Shown here: piece by piece, positions 35,968 to 47,977 of the stretch
Position numbering within the stretch: the first letter of the stretch is position 1
How the letters are laid out: each line of letters opens with the position of its first letter
Assembly: GCF_963924675.1 (NCBI RefSeq)
Contig: NC_089220.1
Span: 163,221,270 to 163,285,269 of the forward strand
Reading direction: 5' to 3'
From: Phocoena phocoena
Taxonomy: Eukaryota; Chordata; Mammalia; Artiodactyla; Phocoenidae
Length of the DNA: 64,000 nt
Translations under genes and position numbers: made by a program
Notes under the pieces: generated by a model
Databases searched by the model: none
What the model was told of the DNA's origin: nothing
What the model saw: the letters and a program-made list of their open reading frames with translations, nothing else

Positions 35968-36809
35968 ATGAGAAGACAGAAAAACACACAGCAGATGAAG
36001 GAGCAAGATAAAACCCACCAGACTTAACAAATGAAGAGGAAATAGGCAGTCTACCTGAAAAAGAATTCAGAATAATGATAGTAAAGATGATCCAAAATAT
36101 TGGAAATACAATAGACAAAATGCAAGAAACATTTAACAAGGACCTATAAGAACCAAAGATGAAACAAACAAAAATGAACAACACAATAAATGAAATTAAA
36201 AATACTCTAGATGGGATGAATAGCAGAATAACTGAGGCAGAAGAACGGATAAGTGACCTGGAAGACAAAATAGTGGAATGAACTACTGCAGAGCAGAATA
36301 AAGAAAAAATAATGAAAAGAACTGAGGACAGTCTCAGAGACCTCTGGGACAACATTAAACGCACCAACATTCGAATTATAGGGGTTCCAGAAGAAGGAGA
36401 GAAAAAGAAAGGGACGGAGAAAATATTTGAAGAGATTATAGTTGAAAACTTCCCTAATATGGGAAAGGAAATAGTTAATCAAGTTCAGGAAGCACAGAGA
36501 GTCCCATACAGGATAAATCCAAGGAGAAATATGCCAAGGCACATATTAATCAAACTGTCAAAAATTAAATACAAAGAAAACATATTAAAAGCAGCAAGGG
36601 AAAAACAACAAATAACACACAAGGGAATCCCCATAAGGTTAACAGCTGATCTTTCAGCAGAAACTCTGCAAGCCAGAAGGGACTGGCAGGACATATTGAA
36701 AGTGATGAAGGAGAAAAACCTGCAACCAAGATTACTCTACCCAGCAAGGATCTCATTCAGATTTGATGGAGAAATTAACACCTTTACAGACAAGCAAAAG
36801 CTGAGATAG
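35968..36809 (+). pseudogene. L1 ORF1 (broken)
   Basis: ORF1p would form the L1 RNP coat. The probable start is the ATG at 35968 (preceded by CAAA; reading 'MRRQKNTQQMKEQDKTHQT'). It is cut by a TAA at 36025-36027 (codon 20). The reading frame reappears shifted at 36312-36809 and encodes the RRM and C-terminal domain: 'NIRIIGVPEEGEKKKG', 'ILIKLSKIKYKENILKAAR', 'GIPIRLTADLSAETLQARRD', ending 'NTFTDKQKLR'. The middle is the coiled-coil region (E/K-rich 'DGMNSRITEAEERISDLED'-type sequence). Nonsense plus frameshift make it non-functional. Confidence 0.92.
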
Positions 36810-36918
36810 TTCAGGACCACCAAACCAGCTTTACAACAAGTGCTAAAGGAACTTTTCTAGGCAAGAAACACAAGAGCAGGAAAAGACCTACAATAACGAA
36901 TCCAAAACCATTAAGAAA

Positions 36919-39900
36919 ATGGGAATAGGAACATACATATCGATAATTACCTTAAATGTAAATGGACTAAATGCTCCCACCAAAAGACACAGATTGGCTG
37001 AGTGGATACAAAAACAAGACCCATATATTTGCCGTCTACAAGAGACCCATTTCAGACCTAGAGACACATACAGACTGAAAGTAAGGGGATGGAAAAAGAT
37101 ATTCCATGCGAATGGAAACCAAAAGAAAGCTGGAGTAGCAATTCTCATATCAGACAAAATAGACTTTAAAATAAAGACTATTAGAAGAGACAAAGGACAC
37201 TACATAATGATCAAGGGATTGATCCAAGAAGAAGATATAACAATTGTAAATATTTATGCACCCAACACAGGAGCACCTCAATACATAAGGCAAATACTAA
37301 CAGCCATTAAAGGGAAATCGACAGTAACACATTAATAGTAAGGGACTTTAACACCCCACTTTCACCAATGGACAGAACATCTAAAATGAAAATAAATAAG
37401 GAAATACAAGCTTTAAATGATACATTAAACAAGATGGACTTAATTGATATTTATAGGGCATTCCATCCAAAAACAACAGAATACACATTTATCTCCAGTG
37501 CTCATGGAACATTCTCCAGGATAGATCATATCTTGGGTGACAAATCAAGCCTTGGTAAATTTAACAAAATTGAAATTGTATCAAGTATCTTTTCCGACCA
37601 CAATGCTATGAGACTAGATATCAATCACAGGAAAAGATCTGTAAAAAACACAAAAACATGGAGGCTAAACAATACACTACTTAATAACGAAGTGATCACT
37701 GAAAAAGTCAAAGAGGAAATTAAAAAATACCTAGAAACAAATGACAATGGAGACACGACGACCCAAAACCTATGGGATGCAGCAAAAGCAGTTCTAAGAG
37801 GGAAGTTTATAGCAATACAATCCTACCTTAAAAAACAGGAAACATCTCGAATAAACAACCTAACCTTGCACCTAAAGTAATGAGAGAAAGAAGAACAAAA
37901 ACCCCCCAAAGTTAGCAGAAGGAAAGAAATCATAAAAATCAGATCAGAAATAAATGAAAAAGAAATGAAGGAAACGATAGCAAAGATCAATAAAACTAAA
38001 ACCTGGTTCTTTGAGAAGATAAACAAAATTGATAAACCATTAGCCAGACTCATCAAGAAAAAAAGGGAGAAGACTCAAGTCAATAGAATTAGAAATGAAA
38101 AAGGAGAAGTAACAACTGACACTGCAGAAATACAAAAGATCATGAGAGATTACTATAAGCAACTCTATGCCAATAAAATGGACAACCTGGAAGAAATGGA
38201 CAAATTCTTCGAAATGCACAACATGCCAAGACTGAAGCAGGAAGAAATAGAAAATATGAACAGACCAATCACAAGCACTGAAATTGAAACTGTGATTAAA
38301 AATCTTCCAACGAACAAAAGCCCAGGACCAGATGGCTTCACAGGCGAATGCTATCAAACATTTAGAGAAGAGCTAACACCTATCCTTCTCAAACTCTTCC
38401 AAAATATAGCAGAGGGAGGAACACTCCCAAACTCATTCTACGAGGCCACCATCACCCTGATACCAAAACCAGACAAGGATGTCACAAAGAAAGAAAACTA
38501 CAGGCCAATATCACTGATGAACATAGATGCAAAAATCCTCAACTAAATATTAGCAAACAGAATCCAACAGCACATTAAACGGATCACACACCATGATCAA
38601 CTGGGGTTTATTCCAGGAATGCAAGGATTCTTTAACATATGCAAATCAATCAACGTGATAAACCATATTAACAAATTGAAGGAGAAAAACCATATGATCA
38701 TCTGAGTAGATCAGAGAAAGCTTTTGACAAAATTCAACACCCATTTATGATAAAATCCCTGCAGAAAGTAGGCATAGAGGGAACTTTCATCAACGTAATA
38801 AAGGCCATATATGACAAACCCACAGCCAACATCGTCCTCAATGGTGAAAAACTGAAAGCATTTCCACTAAGATCAGGAACAAGACAAGCTTGCCCACTCT
38901 CACCACTCTTATTCAACATAGTTTTGGAAGTTTTAGCCACAGCAATCAGAGAAAAAAAGGAAATAAAAGGAATCCAAATCGGAAAAAGGAAGTAAAGATG
39001 TCACTGTTTGCAGATGACGTGATACTATACATAGAGAATCCTAATGATGCTACCAGAAAACTACTAGAGCTAATCAATGAATTTGATAAAGTAGCAGGAT
39101 ACAAAATTAATGCACAGAAGTCTCTGGCATTCCTATACACTAATGATGAAATATCTGAAAGTGAAATCAAGAAAACACTCCCATTTACCACTGCAACAAA
39201 AAGAATAAAATATCTAGGAATAAACCTACCTAAGCAGACAAAAGATCTGTATGCAGAAAATTATAAGACACTGATGAAAGAAATTTAAGATAATACAAAT
39301 AGATGGAGAGATATACCATGTTCTTGGATTGGAAGAATCAACATTGTGAAAATGACTCTACTACCCAAAGCAATCTACAGATTCAATGCAATCCCTATGA
39401 AACTACCACTGGCATTTTTCACAGAACTAGAACAAAAAATTTCACAATTTGTATGGAAACACAAAAGATCCCGAATCGCCAAAGCAATCTTGAGAACGAA
39501 AAACGGAGCTGGAGGCATCAGGCTCCCTGACTTCATACTATACTACAAAGCTACAGTAATCAAGACAGTATGGTACTGGCACAAAAACAGATAGATAGAT
39601 CAATGGAACAGGATAGAAAGCCCAGAGATAAACCCACGCACATATGGTCACCTTATCTTTGATAAAGGAGGCAAGAATGTACAGTGGAGAAAGGACAGCC
39701 TCTTCAACAAGTGGTACTGGGAAAACTGGACAGGTACATGTAAAAGTATGAGATTAGATCACTCCCTAACACCATACACAAAAATAAGCTCAAAATGGAT
39801 TAAAGACCTAAATGTAAGGCCAGAAACTATCAAACTCTTAGAGGAAAACATAGGCAGAACACTCTATGACATAAATCACATCAAGATCCTTTTTGACCCA

Positions 39901-40731
39901 CCTCCTAGAGAAATGGAAATAAAAACAAAAATAAACAAATGGGACCTAATGAAACTTCAAAGCTTTTGCACAGCAAAGGAAACCATAAACAAGACGAAAA
40001 GACAACCCTCAGAATGGGAGAAAATATTTGCAAATGAAGCAACTGACAAAGGATTAATCTCCAAAATTTATAAGCAGCTCATGCAGCTCAATAACAAAAA
40101 AACAAACAACCCAATCCAAAAATGGGCAAAAGACCTAAATAGACATTTCTCCAAAGAAGATATACAGACTGCCAACAAACACATGAAAGAATGCTCAACA
40201 TCATTAATCATTAGACAAATGCAAATCAAAACGACAATGAGATATCATCTCACACCAGTCAGAATGGCCATCATCAAAAAATCTAGAAACAATAAATGCT
40301 GGAGAGGGTGTGGAGAAAAGGGAACCCTGTTGCACTACTGGTGGGAATGTGAATTGGTACAGCCACTATGGAGAACAGTATGGAGGTTCCTTAAAAAACT
40401 ACAAATAGAACTACCATATGACCCAGCAATCCCACTACTGGGCATATACCCTGAGAAAACCATAATTCAAAAAGAGTCATGTACCAAAATGTTCATTGCA
40501 GCTCTATTTACAATAGCCCGGAGATGGAAACAACCTAAGTGTCCATCATCAGATGAATGGATAAAGAAGATGTGGCACATATGTACAATGGAATATTACT
40601 CAGCCATAAAAAGAAACGAAATTGAGCTATTTGTAATGAGGTGGATAGACCTAGAGTCTGTCATACAGAGTGAAGTAAGTCAGAAAGAGAAAGACAAATA
40701 CCGTATGCTAACACATATATATGGAATTTAA
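36919..40731 (+). pseudogene. L1 ORF2 (broken endonuclease-RT)
   Basis: ORF2p nicks target DNA and reverse-transcribes L1 and SINE RNA. Domains in order: APE endonuclease (36919-37640: 'ITLNVNGLNAP', 'LQETHF', 'IYAPN', 'RDFNTP' where VGDFN is usual, 'SDHNAM'); RT with 'SPGPDGF' (38318-38338), 'AFDKIQHP' region (about 38716), 'CPLSPLLFN' and 'FADD' (39007-39018); and the C-terminal Cys-rich motif CX3CX7HX4C (40297-40350). The frame is broken by an indel near 37320, TAA at 37878 and 38544, a 1-bp loss near 38712, another shift near 38990, and stops at 39286 and 39592. Clearly dead. Confidence 0.95.
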
Positions 40732-40947
40732 GAAAAAAAAATGTCATGAAGAACCTAGGGGTAAGACAGGAATAAAGACACGGACCTACTAGAGAATGGA
40801 CTTGAGGATATGGGGAGGGGGAAGGGTAAGCTGTGACAAAGCGAGAGAGAGGCATGGACATTTATACACTACCAAACGTAAGGTAGATAGCTAGTGGGAA
40901 GTAGCCTCATAGCACAGGGAGATCAGCTCGGTGCTTTGTGACCGCCT

Positions 40948-40980
40948 GGAGGGGTGGGATAGGGAGGGTGGGAGGGAGGG
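40948..40980 (+). other. G-rich, quadruplex-prone L1 3' UTR tract
   Basis: Contains at least five GGG runs separated by 1-3 bases (from GGGG at 40951 to GGG at 40980). This matches the conserved G-rich polypurine tract of mammalian L1 3' UTRs, which can fold as a G-quadruplex. Confidence 0.85.
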
Positions 40981-41081
40981 AGACGCAAGAGGGAAGAGAT
41001 ATGGGAACATATGTATATGTATACTGATTCACTTTGTTATAAAGCAGAAACTAACACACCATTGTAAAGCAATTATACTCC

Positions 41082-41087
41082 AATAAA
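41082..41087 (+). terminator. L1 polyadenylation signal
   Basis: AATAAA in 'CTCCAATAAAGATG', immediately before the A-tail. This is the usual position for L1 transcript 3'-end formation. Confidence 0.85.
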
Positions 41088-41487
41088 GATGTTAAAAAAA
41101 AAGATGTGATATATATATAACCGAATACACCTCAGCCATTAAAAAATAATAATAAATGAAGTCTTGCCATTTACAACAACATGGATAGACCTTGATAGTA
41201 TTACACGAAGTGAAATAAGTCAGAGAAAAACAAATACCATATTATTTCACTCAACTGTGGAAGATAAAAAACAAACAAAACAAACACATAAATACAGAGA
41301 ACAGAGTAGTGGGGGAGGGTGAAATGGGTAAAGGGGATCAACTGTATGGTGATGGGTAGAAACTAAATTTTGGGTGGTGAGCAAGTGTAGTGTATAAGGA
41401 AGTAGAAATATAACGTTATACACATGAGACTTACATAATGTTATAAACCAATATTACCTGAATAAAGCATATTTTAAAATTAAATTA

Positions 41488-42579
41488 AAAGTATTCAGCA
41501 TGAAAACTGTGTTTGTAAAACAGACTCATGTTTTCAGTGTTTGGAGCAAGGATCTTTTATTACGTAGTGACAACTCAAAACTTTTGTAATCCAGTGTCCT
41601 TGAGCAGTTTTTAGTGAAACTGCAAATAAAAGAGGTCTTTGGAGGAGAAGCATCAAGGAGATTACGGGATGGTTTATGGATCAGGACCTCTGCTACTGTG
41701 ATTCCTAATTTCTCTAAAAACAGAAAGAAAGAATGAAATTTATATCACTATTTCTAACACTAGTGGGTTATTTTCAGCTATTTTATTTTTAATAATTTAA
41801 TGCTTTATAAGTAAATATAGACATACATTAATAAATGGAAAAAATTCTTTTAAATACCAAATAACTTTTTAATTTTAGAGCTGCCATTTGAATGGGGACC
41901 AGTTAACATTTGGAAAATGAAATATGGGGACAAAAAGCTAATTAAGTTATTTGATTAAAACCAAAGGATACTTCAAATGATAATATATGATAAATGCCTT
42001 CCAGGGTTTTAGAAATCACAATACATTTGATTTTAATTTATTTAAATTTCACTTTTCCTTCTTTCTCTGACTCTAATATTCAGAACTGTATTAACTTACC
42101 AAGATTTATGCTTTTCCTTCTAGTTTCACTTCCATATAAAAAAATTAGGTACTTCTGTTAATAAAACTCTGGAAGGATTAAAATTAAGAACAAGAGCTTT
42201 GTAACCCTCTTGTTAATTGGGAACACCATACGACTTAAATCCTAAATAAAATGTGCTTAAAGTGGATTTTCTTCCACTTCTGAAAGACTTGGTCCTTTTG
42301 CCTGGCTACCCTGTAAGCCCATTGGGTTTAATGTCTAATAATTTTATTAGATATATTACAGTGTTGGTTCCACTGGATCAGTTTTTTCTGAAAAAAAATG
42401 GTATACCTTTTAAAATATGAAGATTCAAGTTTTCTTTAATTTACAGAAAGTTTTCTTAAATTACAGTTTAAAATATGTAATTCAAAAGCCCTCTTTTCAT
42501 GCTATTCTGCTATACTGTATTTTACACTTACATTATAACTCATTGGCAGAATTTAATATTTGGGAATGTCTGTTTTGTA
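41488..42579. other. Unique AT-rich DNA, no gene seen
   Basis: No recognised element or coding signal beyond short chance frames. Confidence 0.5.
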
Positions 42580-42735
42580 TGAGGCTTTGTCTGAGCTGTT
42601 TTACATGTTATTATATGAACATACACGTTACCTATTTACAAGCCCAGTAGCTAGGCATTAATATTCTCATTTTTATAGCTGATGACTAAGGTTCAGAGCT
42701 AGTAAGTACGAGAACTGGGACTTGAACCATGCCTT
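42580..42735 (-). mobile_element. MIR SINE fragment
   Basis: Minus-strand MIR pattern: 'CTGTTTTACATGTTATTATATGAA', 'TATTCTCATTTTTATAGCTGATGACTAAGG', then 'AGAGCTAGTAAGTACGAGAACTGGGACTTGAACC'. Strongly diverged but in the correct order. Confidence 0.75.
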
Positions 42736-44009
42736 TTCCCTCTGCAAACCATATATTTTCCAGTACATCATCATCATGAACAAAACTTGGATGTACACAA
42801 ATTATATAATCACATCGAAGGGAATACATATATATCCATTTTTAGATGTTCAATTATCTGAATTCGAAGCAATGTGAAAAAATTTAAAATGGCCAGTCTA
42901 AACAGTTTTTTTTTCTTAATAGTAATGTACAAAGTCCTCCTAGGTGACCTATTTGCTGACCTTTAGTAATAACTTAATTTAAAAAAGAAAGATGCAACAA
43001 GATGAAGTTCTAGATATATCTGAGTCAGAAAAAAACATTTACACTTAGCTAGTTCTGTCTCCTGATTCCATAGATGAGAAAACCCAAGACCCAGGGAATT
43101 GAAGGCAAGTGTCCAAGATGATGTAACAGTCTTTTAAATTCAGAGCTGGAGCTTCTTCGTGCATTTGAAACAGTCTTTAATAGGAGGAGAGAGAGGTACT
43201 GAGAGGAGTTCAGTATAATTTAGAACTATCCGTACAAGAGGATTTGCCTTCTTCAATTAATTTTGACCTTCAAGAACTGGATAGAATAGAGGAACAATGA
43301 CTCAGTGTAGCACCTGCCAAACTTTACATGTTTATTGGTTTAATGACAAATTTTTAGTGCTTGAAAGACTCTTACTTTGACCTTTTATAGAGAGGCAAGC
43401 AACGGATACCTGGCGAAGCCACCCTGCGTAGTTCACTAATGGGTGTCTTGGTGGTTTGTTCCGACCGTTACACTATCCCTTGATTAGTGGGAGGGGCAAC
43501 TGTAACATAATACACATCCAGACAGAACAAACCATATTATGGAAGCAGGCACTGCGGCACTGGAAAACCTGAACACTCATTATAGAATGAGATGCAGTTT
43601 ACAGATCTAATATTAACAAACAAATGTTATACCGTGTGCTTCTCTTAGGACGTCTCATGTCTTCTCATAGGGGATGGTTCTTCTTCAGTCTGATACATAT
43701 CTTATCCTTTCTGCTTTTGAAGCACTGGTTTGCTAACCCTCTTCCTTATAGTATATAGTCTTCTCAATCCAGTCTAATATGAAACGAAATTGCTGCTTCC
43801 ATGTTTGGGGCATATAATATAGGCCACAGACATTTTTCAGTCTCTCTGTATATGACTCAGACTGTTAGTACTTACCTGTACTTATCTGTTTTGGACTAGG
43901 GTAATGGTAAAGTAGAGAAATGAAAAATCACCAATATTTTTTAATGAGGTTACTGTAGAACTCATCGATGCAATGGTGAAGCAGAGAAAATAAAGGATAA
44001 TACCTAGCC
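42736..44009. other. Mostly unique DNA, possible MIR scrap
   Basis: A second weak MIR-like patch may lie at about 43055-43155 ('CATAGATGAGAAAACCCAAGACCCAGGG'). No gene is seen. Confidence 0.4.
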
Positions 44010-44270
44010 TTCCAGCTTGAGCAGTTAGATAGTAGGTGGTAATGCATTTTACTATTGACTGATAGGACTAGAATAAAAGTAGCTTTGGTACAAGGGAAGA
44101 ATCAAAGATTTCATTTTGGGCTCATTAAATTTAAAAACCCTATTAGACACCTACATGAAGATATCAGGGAGGCAGTGGCAACAGAAGAGAAGTTTCAATC
44201 GGGAGTGAATTGGGGAGTTTTCAGCATATAAATGATATCTGAAGCCAAGGAGAATGGCTGTAATGAACAA
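44010..44270 (-). mobile_element. L2 LINE fragment
   Basis: Complementary to part of the L2 coding region: 'CTTGAGCAGTTAGATAG', 'CTATTAGACACCTACATGAAGATATC', 'TTTTCAGCATATAAATGATATCTGAAGCC' correspond in order to L2 RT-domain blocks. Decayed, no reading frame. Confidence 0.5.
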
Positions 44271-44549
44271 GAGAAATATAATGAACTTGGTCTAAATTTT
44301 ACATGCCACCTGGTGCCAAGATCCTTGTCCTTTATAATGTTGATGTATTTTCAAATGTCTTCCTTGGTGGCAACTAACGGGATTTACCATTTTTTCATTT
44401 CACTTCTGCTATATACATTAGGCAACAAATCTCCTAATAAATGGGTTATTCTTCATTTTTCTAAAGCCAGTGGCTTGTTGTTTTCTTTTTTCTTTAGTGA
44501 AGAATATGTGGTTTATTTTATATTGTATTAAATAATCTTAATATTAAGT
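44271..44549. other. Unique DNA
   Basis: Includes the 3' part of an open frame at 44232-44531 (99 codons) that begins inside the L2 relic. It has no recognised motif and is considered a chance frame. Confidence 0.4.
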
Positions 44550-44755
44550 CCCTATTGCAGCATGGTCCGAAGAGCTTTACATATATTTATTCTTTACATT
44601 ATTAAATTCTCACAGCAATACTAAAAGGTAGGAACAATTATCATTCCCATTTTATAGATGAAGAAACTGAGGTTTAAAAGGGTCGCATAACCTGCCCACG
44701 ATCAAATTGTTTATAAGTGGTAAAGCCAGAATGCACTTGTAGAGCCAGTAGCTTT
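44550..44755 (-). mobile_element. MIR SINE
   Basis: A clear minus-strand MIR: 'AGAGCTTTACATATATTTATT', 'CATTCCCATTTTATAGATGAAGAAACTGAGG', 'ATAACCTGCCCACGATCAAA', 'AAGTGGTAAAGCCAGAATGCA'. About 205 bp, near full core length. Confidence 0.88.
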
Positions 44756-45989
44756 TACACATTTTTGTAAACAGGGGCATTATTTTTAATACTGTATCAG
44801 GTAGCACCCCACAGTGACAAAAGAAGGAAGAAGGGGCTGAGGACAGAGACTCCCCGACTCAGCACCTTCCTTCTCCTACCTACTTCCCCTCTCTCTCCCT
44901 CCCTCCCTCCTCCGAGGCAGCCTCTGATGAGCTTCCATGGAAACCTAGAGTCCATTGACCTCACATCTGAATTTCACTCCCCTCGCTCTGTTCATGTAAT
45001 CACATTTAATATTTTGATTTCTGTTTCACAATCATATCATATCCAATTTAGCACGAAGTCTTTCTAATCCAAATGTCTTCTATTTGTATTTGTAATTGTC
45101 TTTGGCCATCTCTGTACAAAGTTAGAAACTTTTCTAAATGTCTGCATTCTGATTTTTTTGGAGATGAAATGAATTTGAAAGTAAATGGCTCAGAATTAGT
45201 TATTTGCTTTTCTAGTAAGCAGTATTTACCAAAGCTTGTAGATTTCTCTTCCAAGCTAGGCATATTCACCTCTCTCTCTCTTTCTCTCTCTCTCTCTCGT
45301 TTTATAATTATCATATTGTCATCATAATATATAATAGCAAAACTTTTTCAGAATTACAATATTCTTTATAAAGATTTTATTAATTATATTTTGCTGTTGT
45401 TAGTAAGGGGAGTGTTGAAAACTTTTATTGGGAAATTATTTTTCAATAAAATGAATTATTGATACTATCACTGTAAGAAGAGAAAAGCATATTAATTCAA
45501 ACAGGTAGCAATTCAACAGAGGAGAATAATACTGTTTAAAAGTAGAGGATATGTTAAAATGTCTATATCCTTAATTTCCTATCCTCGTAGATAACCAGTA
45601 AATGGATGGAGTCATCTATTTAACTCTTACTCTTACTGCTTCTCAGACCAGCAGCATGGACAGTGAACTTAGACATTAGAAATTTACTGGGCATAAGTTC
45701 ACACAAACAGATTGAAGTGGGGAAGAGAATCAGTCAGCCAAATAATTGCAAAAATTGCACCACTGCCTTAAATATCTTGACTGATTCAACAAATGTTGAA
45801 CTTCCGACAAAAGGATTCCAATAATAATTACAAGCCTCCCTTTTATTTGAATATTACATACAAGGTTGTATGTACTATAACTAGCTATAAAAAAACCTCT
45901 CTGAATTTTGTTTTTCCCCTCCTGGGTAAGTAAGTCCAAAGATGCATTTTAGATATTTAAAGAAAGAATTTTCCATTCAACTTGTGTCT
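44756..45989. other. Unique DNA, no gene seen
   Basis: Contains a CT-rich run at about 44888-44915 and the (TC)n at 45271-45298. Otherwise AT-rich and unrecognised. Confidence 0.5.
45271..45298. repeat. (TC)n microsatellite
   Basis: TC repeat with one TTT interruption. Confidence 0.95.
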
Positions 45990-46063
45990 CAGTAAAAAGG
46001 TATATCTCTAACACAATGCTACAAATCAACTATACTTAAATTTTAAAAAAAGAAGAAAAGAGG
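45990..46063 (+). mobile_element. Tiny L1 3'-end insertion
   Basis: About 70 bp ending 'CACAATGCTACAAATCAACTATACTTAAATTTTAAAAAAAG', the final bases of an L1 with A-tail. The flanking TTGTGTCTC at 45981-45989 and 46064-46072 looks like a 9-bp duplication. Extremely 5'-truncated insertion. Confidence 0.6.
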
Positions 46064-46072
46064 TTGTGTCTC

Positions 46073-46644
46073 TATTGTCAAAGTGCTTTTAAGTGTATTT
46101 ATGAGCCTGTGAGCTGGGAGATGTCCCATGGGACAATATGTACCAGTGCCTCTTTCTCTTCCACCACAAGAAAAATACCCAGAAGGACCCCTTCATGGCT
46201 TCTGGCCAGCACACGAGATCCACGGCTGCCCATTAGAGAACTCAAAGACATTAGAAACAGGTATCATCCTTCTAAAATGAGGGTATATGAACTGCCCCAA
46301 AGGGAGAGCCAAGTGCTCTGTTGGTAGCACTGCAGGGTAGGTTGTGGGAGTGATACTGTCAACCCTGAAAAGGTAAGGAATGTCCCCCAAATAACACCAT
46401 CGTGCATTTAACTAGATATCTTTAGCTAAGTAGGAACTCAGACTGTGATTTTGGAACTGACTGAAATATCCTCCTACTCTTTCTCATGTTATCGCATGTA
46501 ATTGCAATATACAATTTTCCAATAATGAAATGATTTTACTGTGACTTTGATGTTCATGTATCATCATGAATTTTATATTCCACTTCAAAAAGTTCCTTTA
46601 AGTCACCTATATAGGAGGTCGGCAAATTCAGAAAAGGTCTTAAA
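46073..46644. other. Unique DNA, no gene seen
   Basis: The open frame 46064-46327 (87 codons) has no recognised features. Confidence 0.45.
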
Positions 46645-46656
46645 AAATAAGTCCCA

Positions 46657-46867
46657 GGGCTTCCCTGGTGGCGCAGCGGTTGAGAGTCCGTCTGCCGATG
46701 CAGGGGACGCGGGTTCGTGCCCCGGTCCGGGAGGATCCCACATGCCGCGGAGCGGCTGGGCCCGTGAGCCATGGCCGCTGAGCCTGCGCGTCCGGAGCCT
46801 GTGCTCCGCAACGGGAGAGGCCGCAACAGTGAGAGGCCCGCGTACCGCAAAAAAATAAATAAATAAT
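46657..46867 (+). mobile_element. CHR-2 SINE
   Basis: Complete CHR-2 with intact internal promoter elements ('GGTGGCGCAGCGG', 'GGGTTCGTGCCCCGG'). The tail is A-rich with AAAT repeats (AAAAATAAATAAATAATAAA). Imperfect duplication AAATAAGTCCC / AAACAAGTCCT at 46645-46655 and 46868-46878. Confidence 0.94.
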
Positions 46868-46878
46868 AAACAAGTCCT

Positions 46879-47977
46879 AGATGATGTGTGGAAGTTTCTC
46901 CCCGACCCCCTTAAGACTTCTCTGGATTCACGTCTGTCCCTTCGACTTCTCTCCTGTGACTGTGGAATCCTTATGCCACTTTCATGTTCCTGCTTAAGGG
47001 ATTTCTGAAGAAACGTCTCTAACTATGAAAATCAACCGCTGCTTCTTGAAAATGTTCTCCAGATGCATCACTCCAGGGCAGCTAGTGAGACTCCTTACTC
47101 CTGTTCCAAGTCACCTTGGGGCCAAAAGAAACCTTGATTTGAGGACAAACACCAGAGTCGGCTAGATCTCACCCACAGATTCAAAGCAAGCAGCCTCGCT
47201 CAGCCTCTTTCATCTTCCTTCTCCTGCCCAAGGGAGTGTTTGCTTTCCCCAGAGAGCGAAGTTTGCTCCGATCAGGAAATGTGAATGCAGACGTTAGCAC
47301 TTGAATTTTCCTTTAGCCATCATAACAAATAACCAAGAATTAGTAAAACGCACCATTTAAATGGAAAAAGTAGGTTTTGCAAGCAAAACCAAAAATATTA
47401 TTCTCCTTGCTGATGTCTTATTTTGTTTATTGAAATTCTGCCCCTCACTTCCGCAAACCCTCTCCAGTGTAAGGCGCCTGCCGCGCAAGGATAAATGTTA
47501 GACTAACACATCTGACTGCAAGTTCTTCCAGAAGATAACGGGTACGTGTGTCATCAGAACAAAGTAAGAAGGGCAAAGAAAGTTAGAGTCACCCTGAACA
47601 CCAGCAAACAAGTCGTCGTAGCCTGTGGCTCTTACTCTTTCCCCGTGTCTCCGCAAGGGTGCTGGTGGGACCGGGCAGTGGAGTTACTAGGTGTCTGGTA
47701 TTGGGAATGAAAACAGATTAAGAGGAAGGCACCTGCTCACATTTTCAAAGCTCCTGGCAAAAGTATAGTTTTTAAAATTATTAGGAGATATAAAAGTATA
47801 TAGGCCAATACATCATTAATCTTGAGCATTGAATTGTCACAGTATAACAGCACATAACATGTTTGTCATTCTAGTGACATGTTAAAAAGAAACTTTCAAA
47901 ATGCCATTTGAATTCGCACAATTGACAAAAAGAGTGACTTCTGCAAGCAAACTCTGCTCCCCCATTTAATAAATATT
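46879..47977. other. Unique DNA, no gene seen
   Basis: About 1.1 kb. The stretch 46900-47300 is GC-balanced, but no frame or splice pattern stands out. Confidence 0.45.

Larger units (their letters stand above)
33926..41100 (+). mobile_element. Full-length but inactive L1 (7.2 kb)
   Basis: All parts are present in order: 5' UTR with promoter (33926-35967), ORF1 (35968-36809), a short intergenic spacer (36810-36918), ORF2 (36919-40731), and a 3' UTR with G-rich tract, AATAAA and A-tail. An 11-bp duplication AAGATGTGATA lies at 33915-33925 and 41101-41111. Both ORFs carry stops and frameshifts, so it cannot move on its own. Divergence is modest, suggesting insertion within the cetacean or cetartiodactyl lineage. 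Confidence 0.96.
33803..41487 (+). mobile_element. Older L1 3' fragment hosting a full-length L1
   Basis: Left part 33803-33925 ('AATTCAAAAAGATATATGCACC', 'TTGCAGCATTATTTACAATAGCC', 'ATGGATGAATGGATAAAG') and right part 41111-41487 ('TACACCTCAGCCATTAAAAAA', 'GAAGTGAAATAAGTCAGAG', an L1M-like 3' UTR and A-rich end). Together they form one truncated L1, about 0.5 kb, split by the 7.2-kb L1. AAAGTATTCA at 41488 matches the flank at 33637, giving a plausible duplication for this older insertion. Confidence 0.85.

Noticed and set aside
39748..40731. 327-codon open frame as an intact gene
   Set aside because: It is the C-terminal third of L1 ORF2; upstream domains are broken by stops and frameshifts, so it is part of a pseudogene.
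33926..41100. L1 as an active autonomous element
   Set aside because: ORF1 has a stop at codon 20 and a frameshift; ORF2 has several stops and at least three frame changes.
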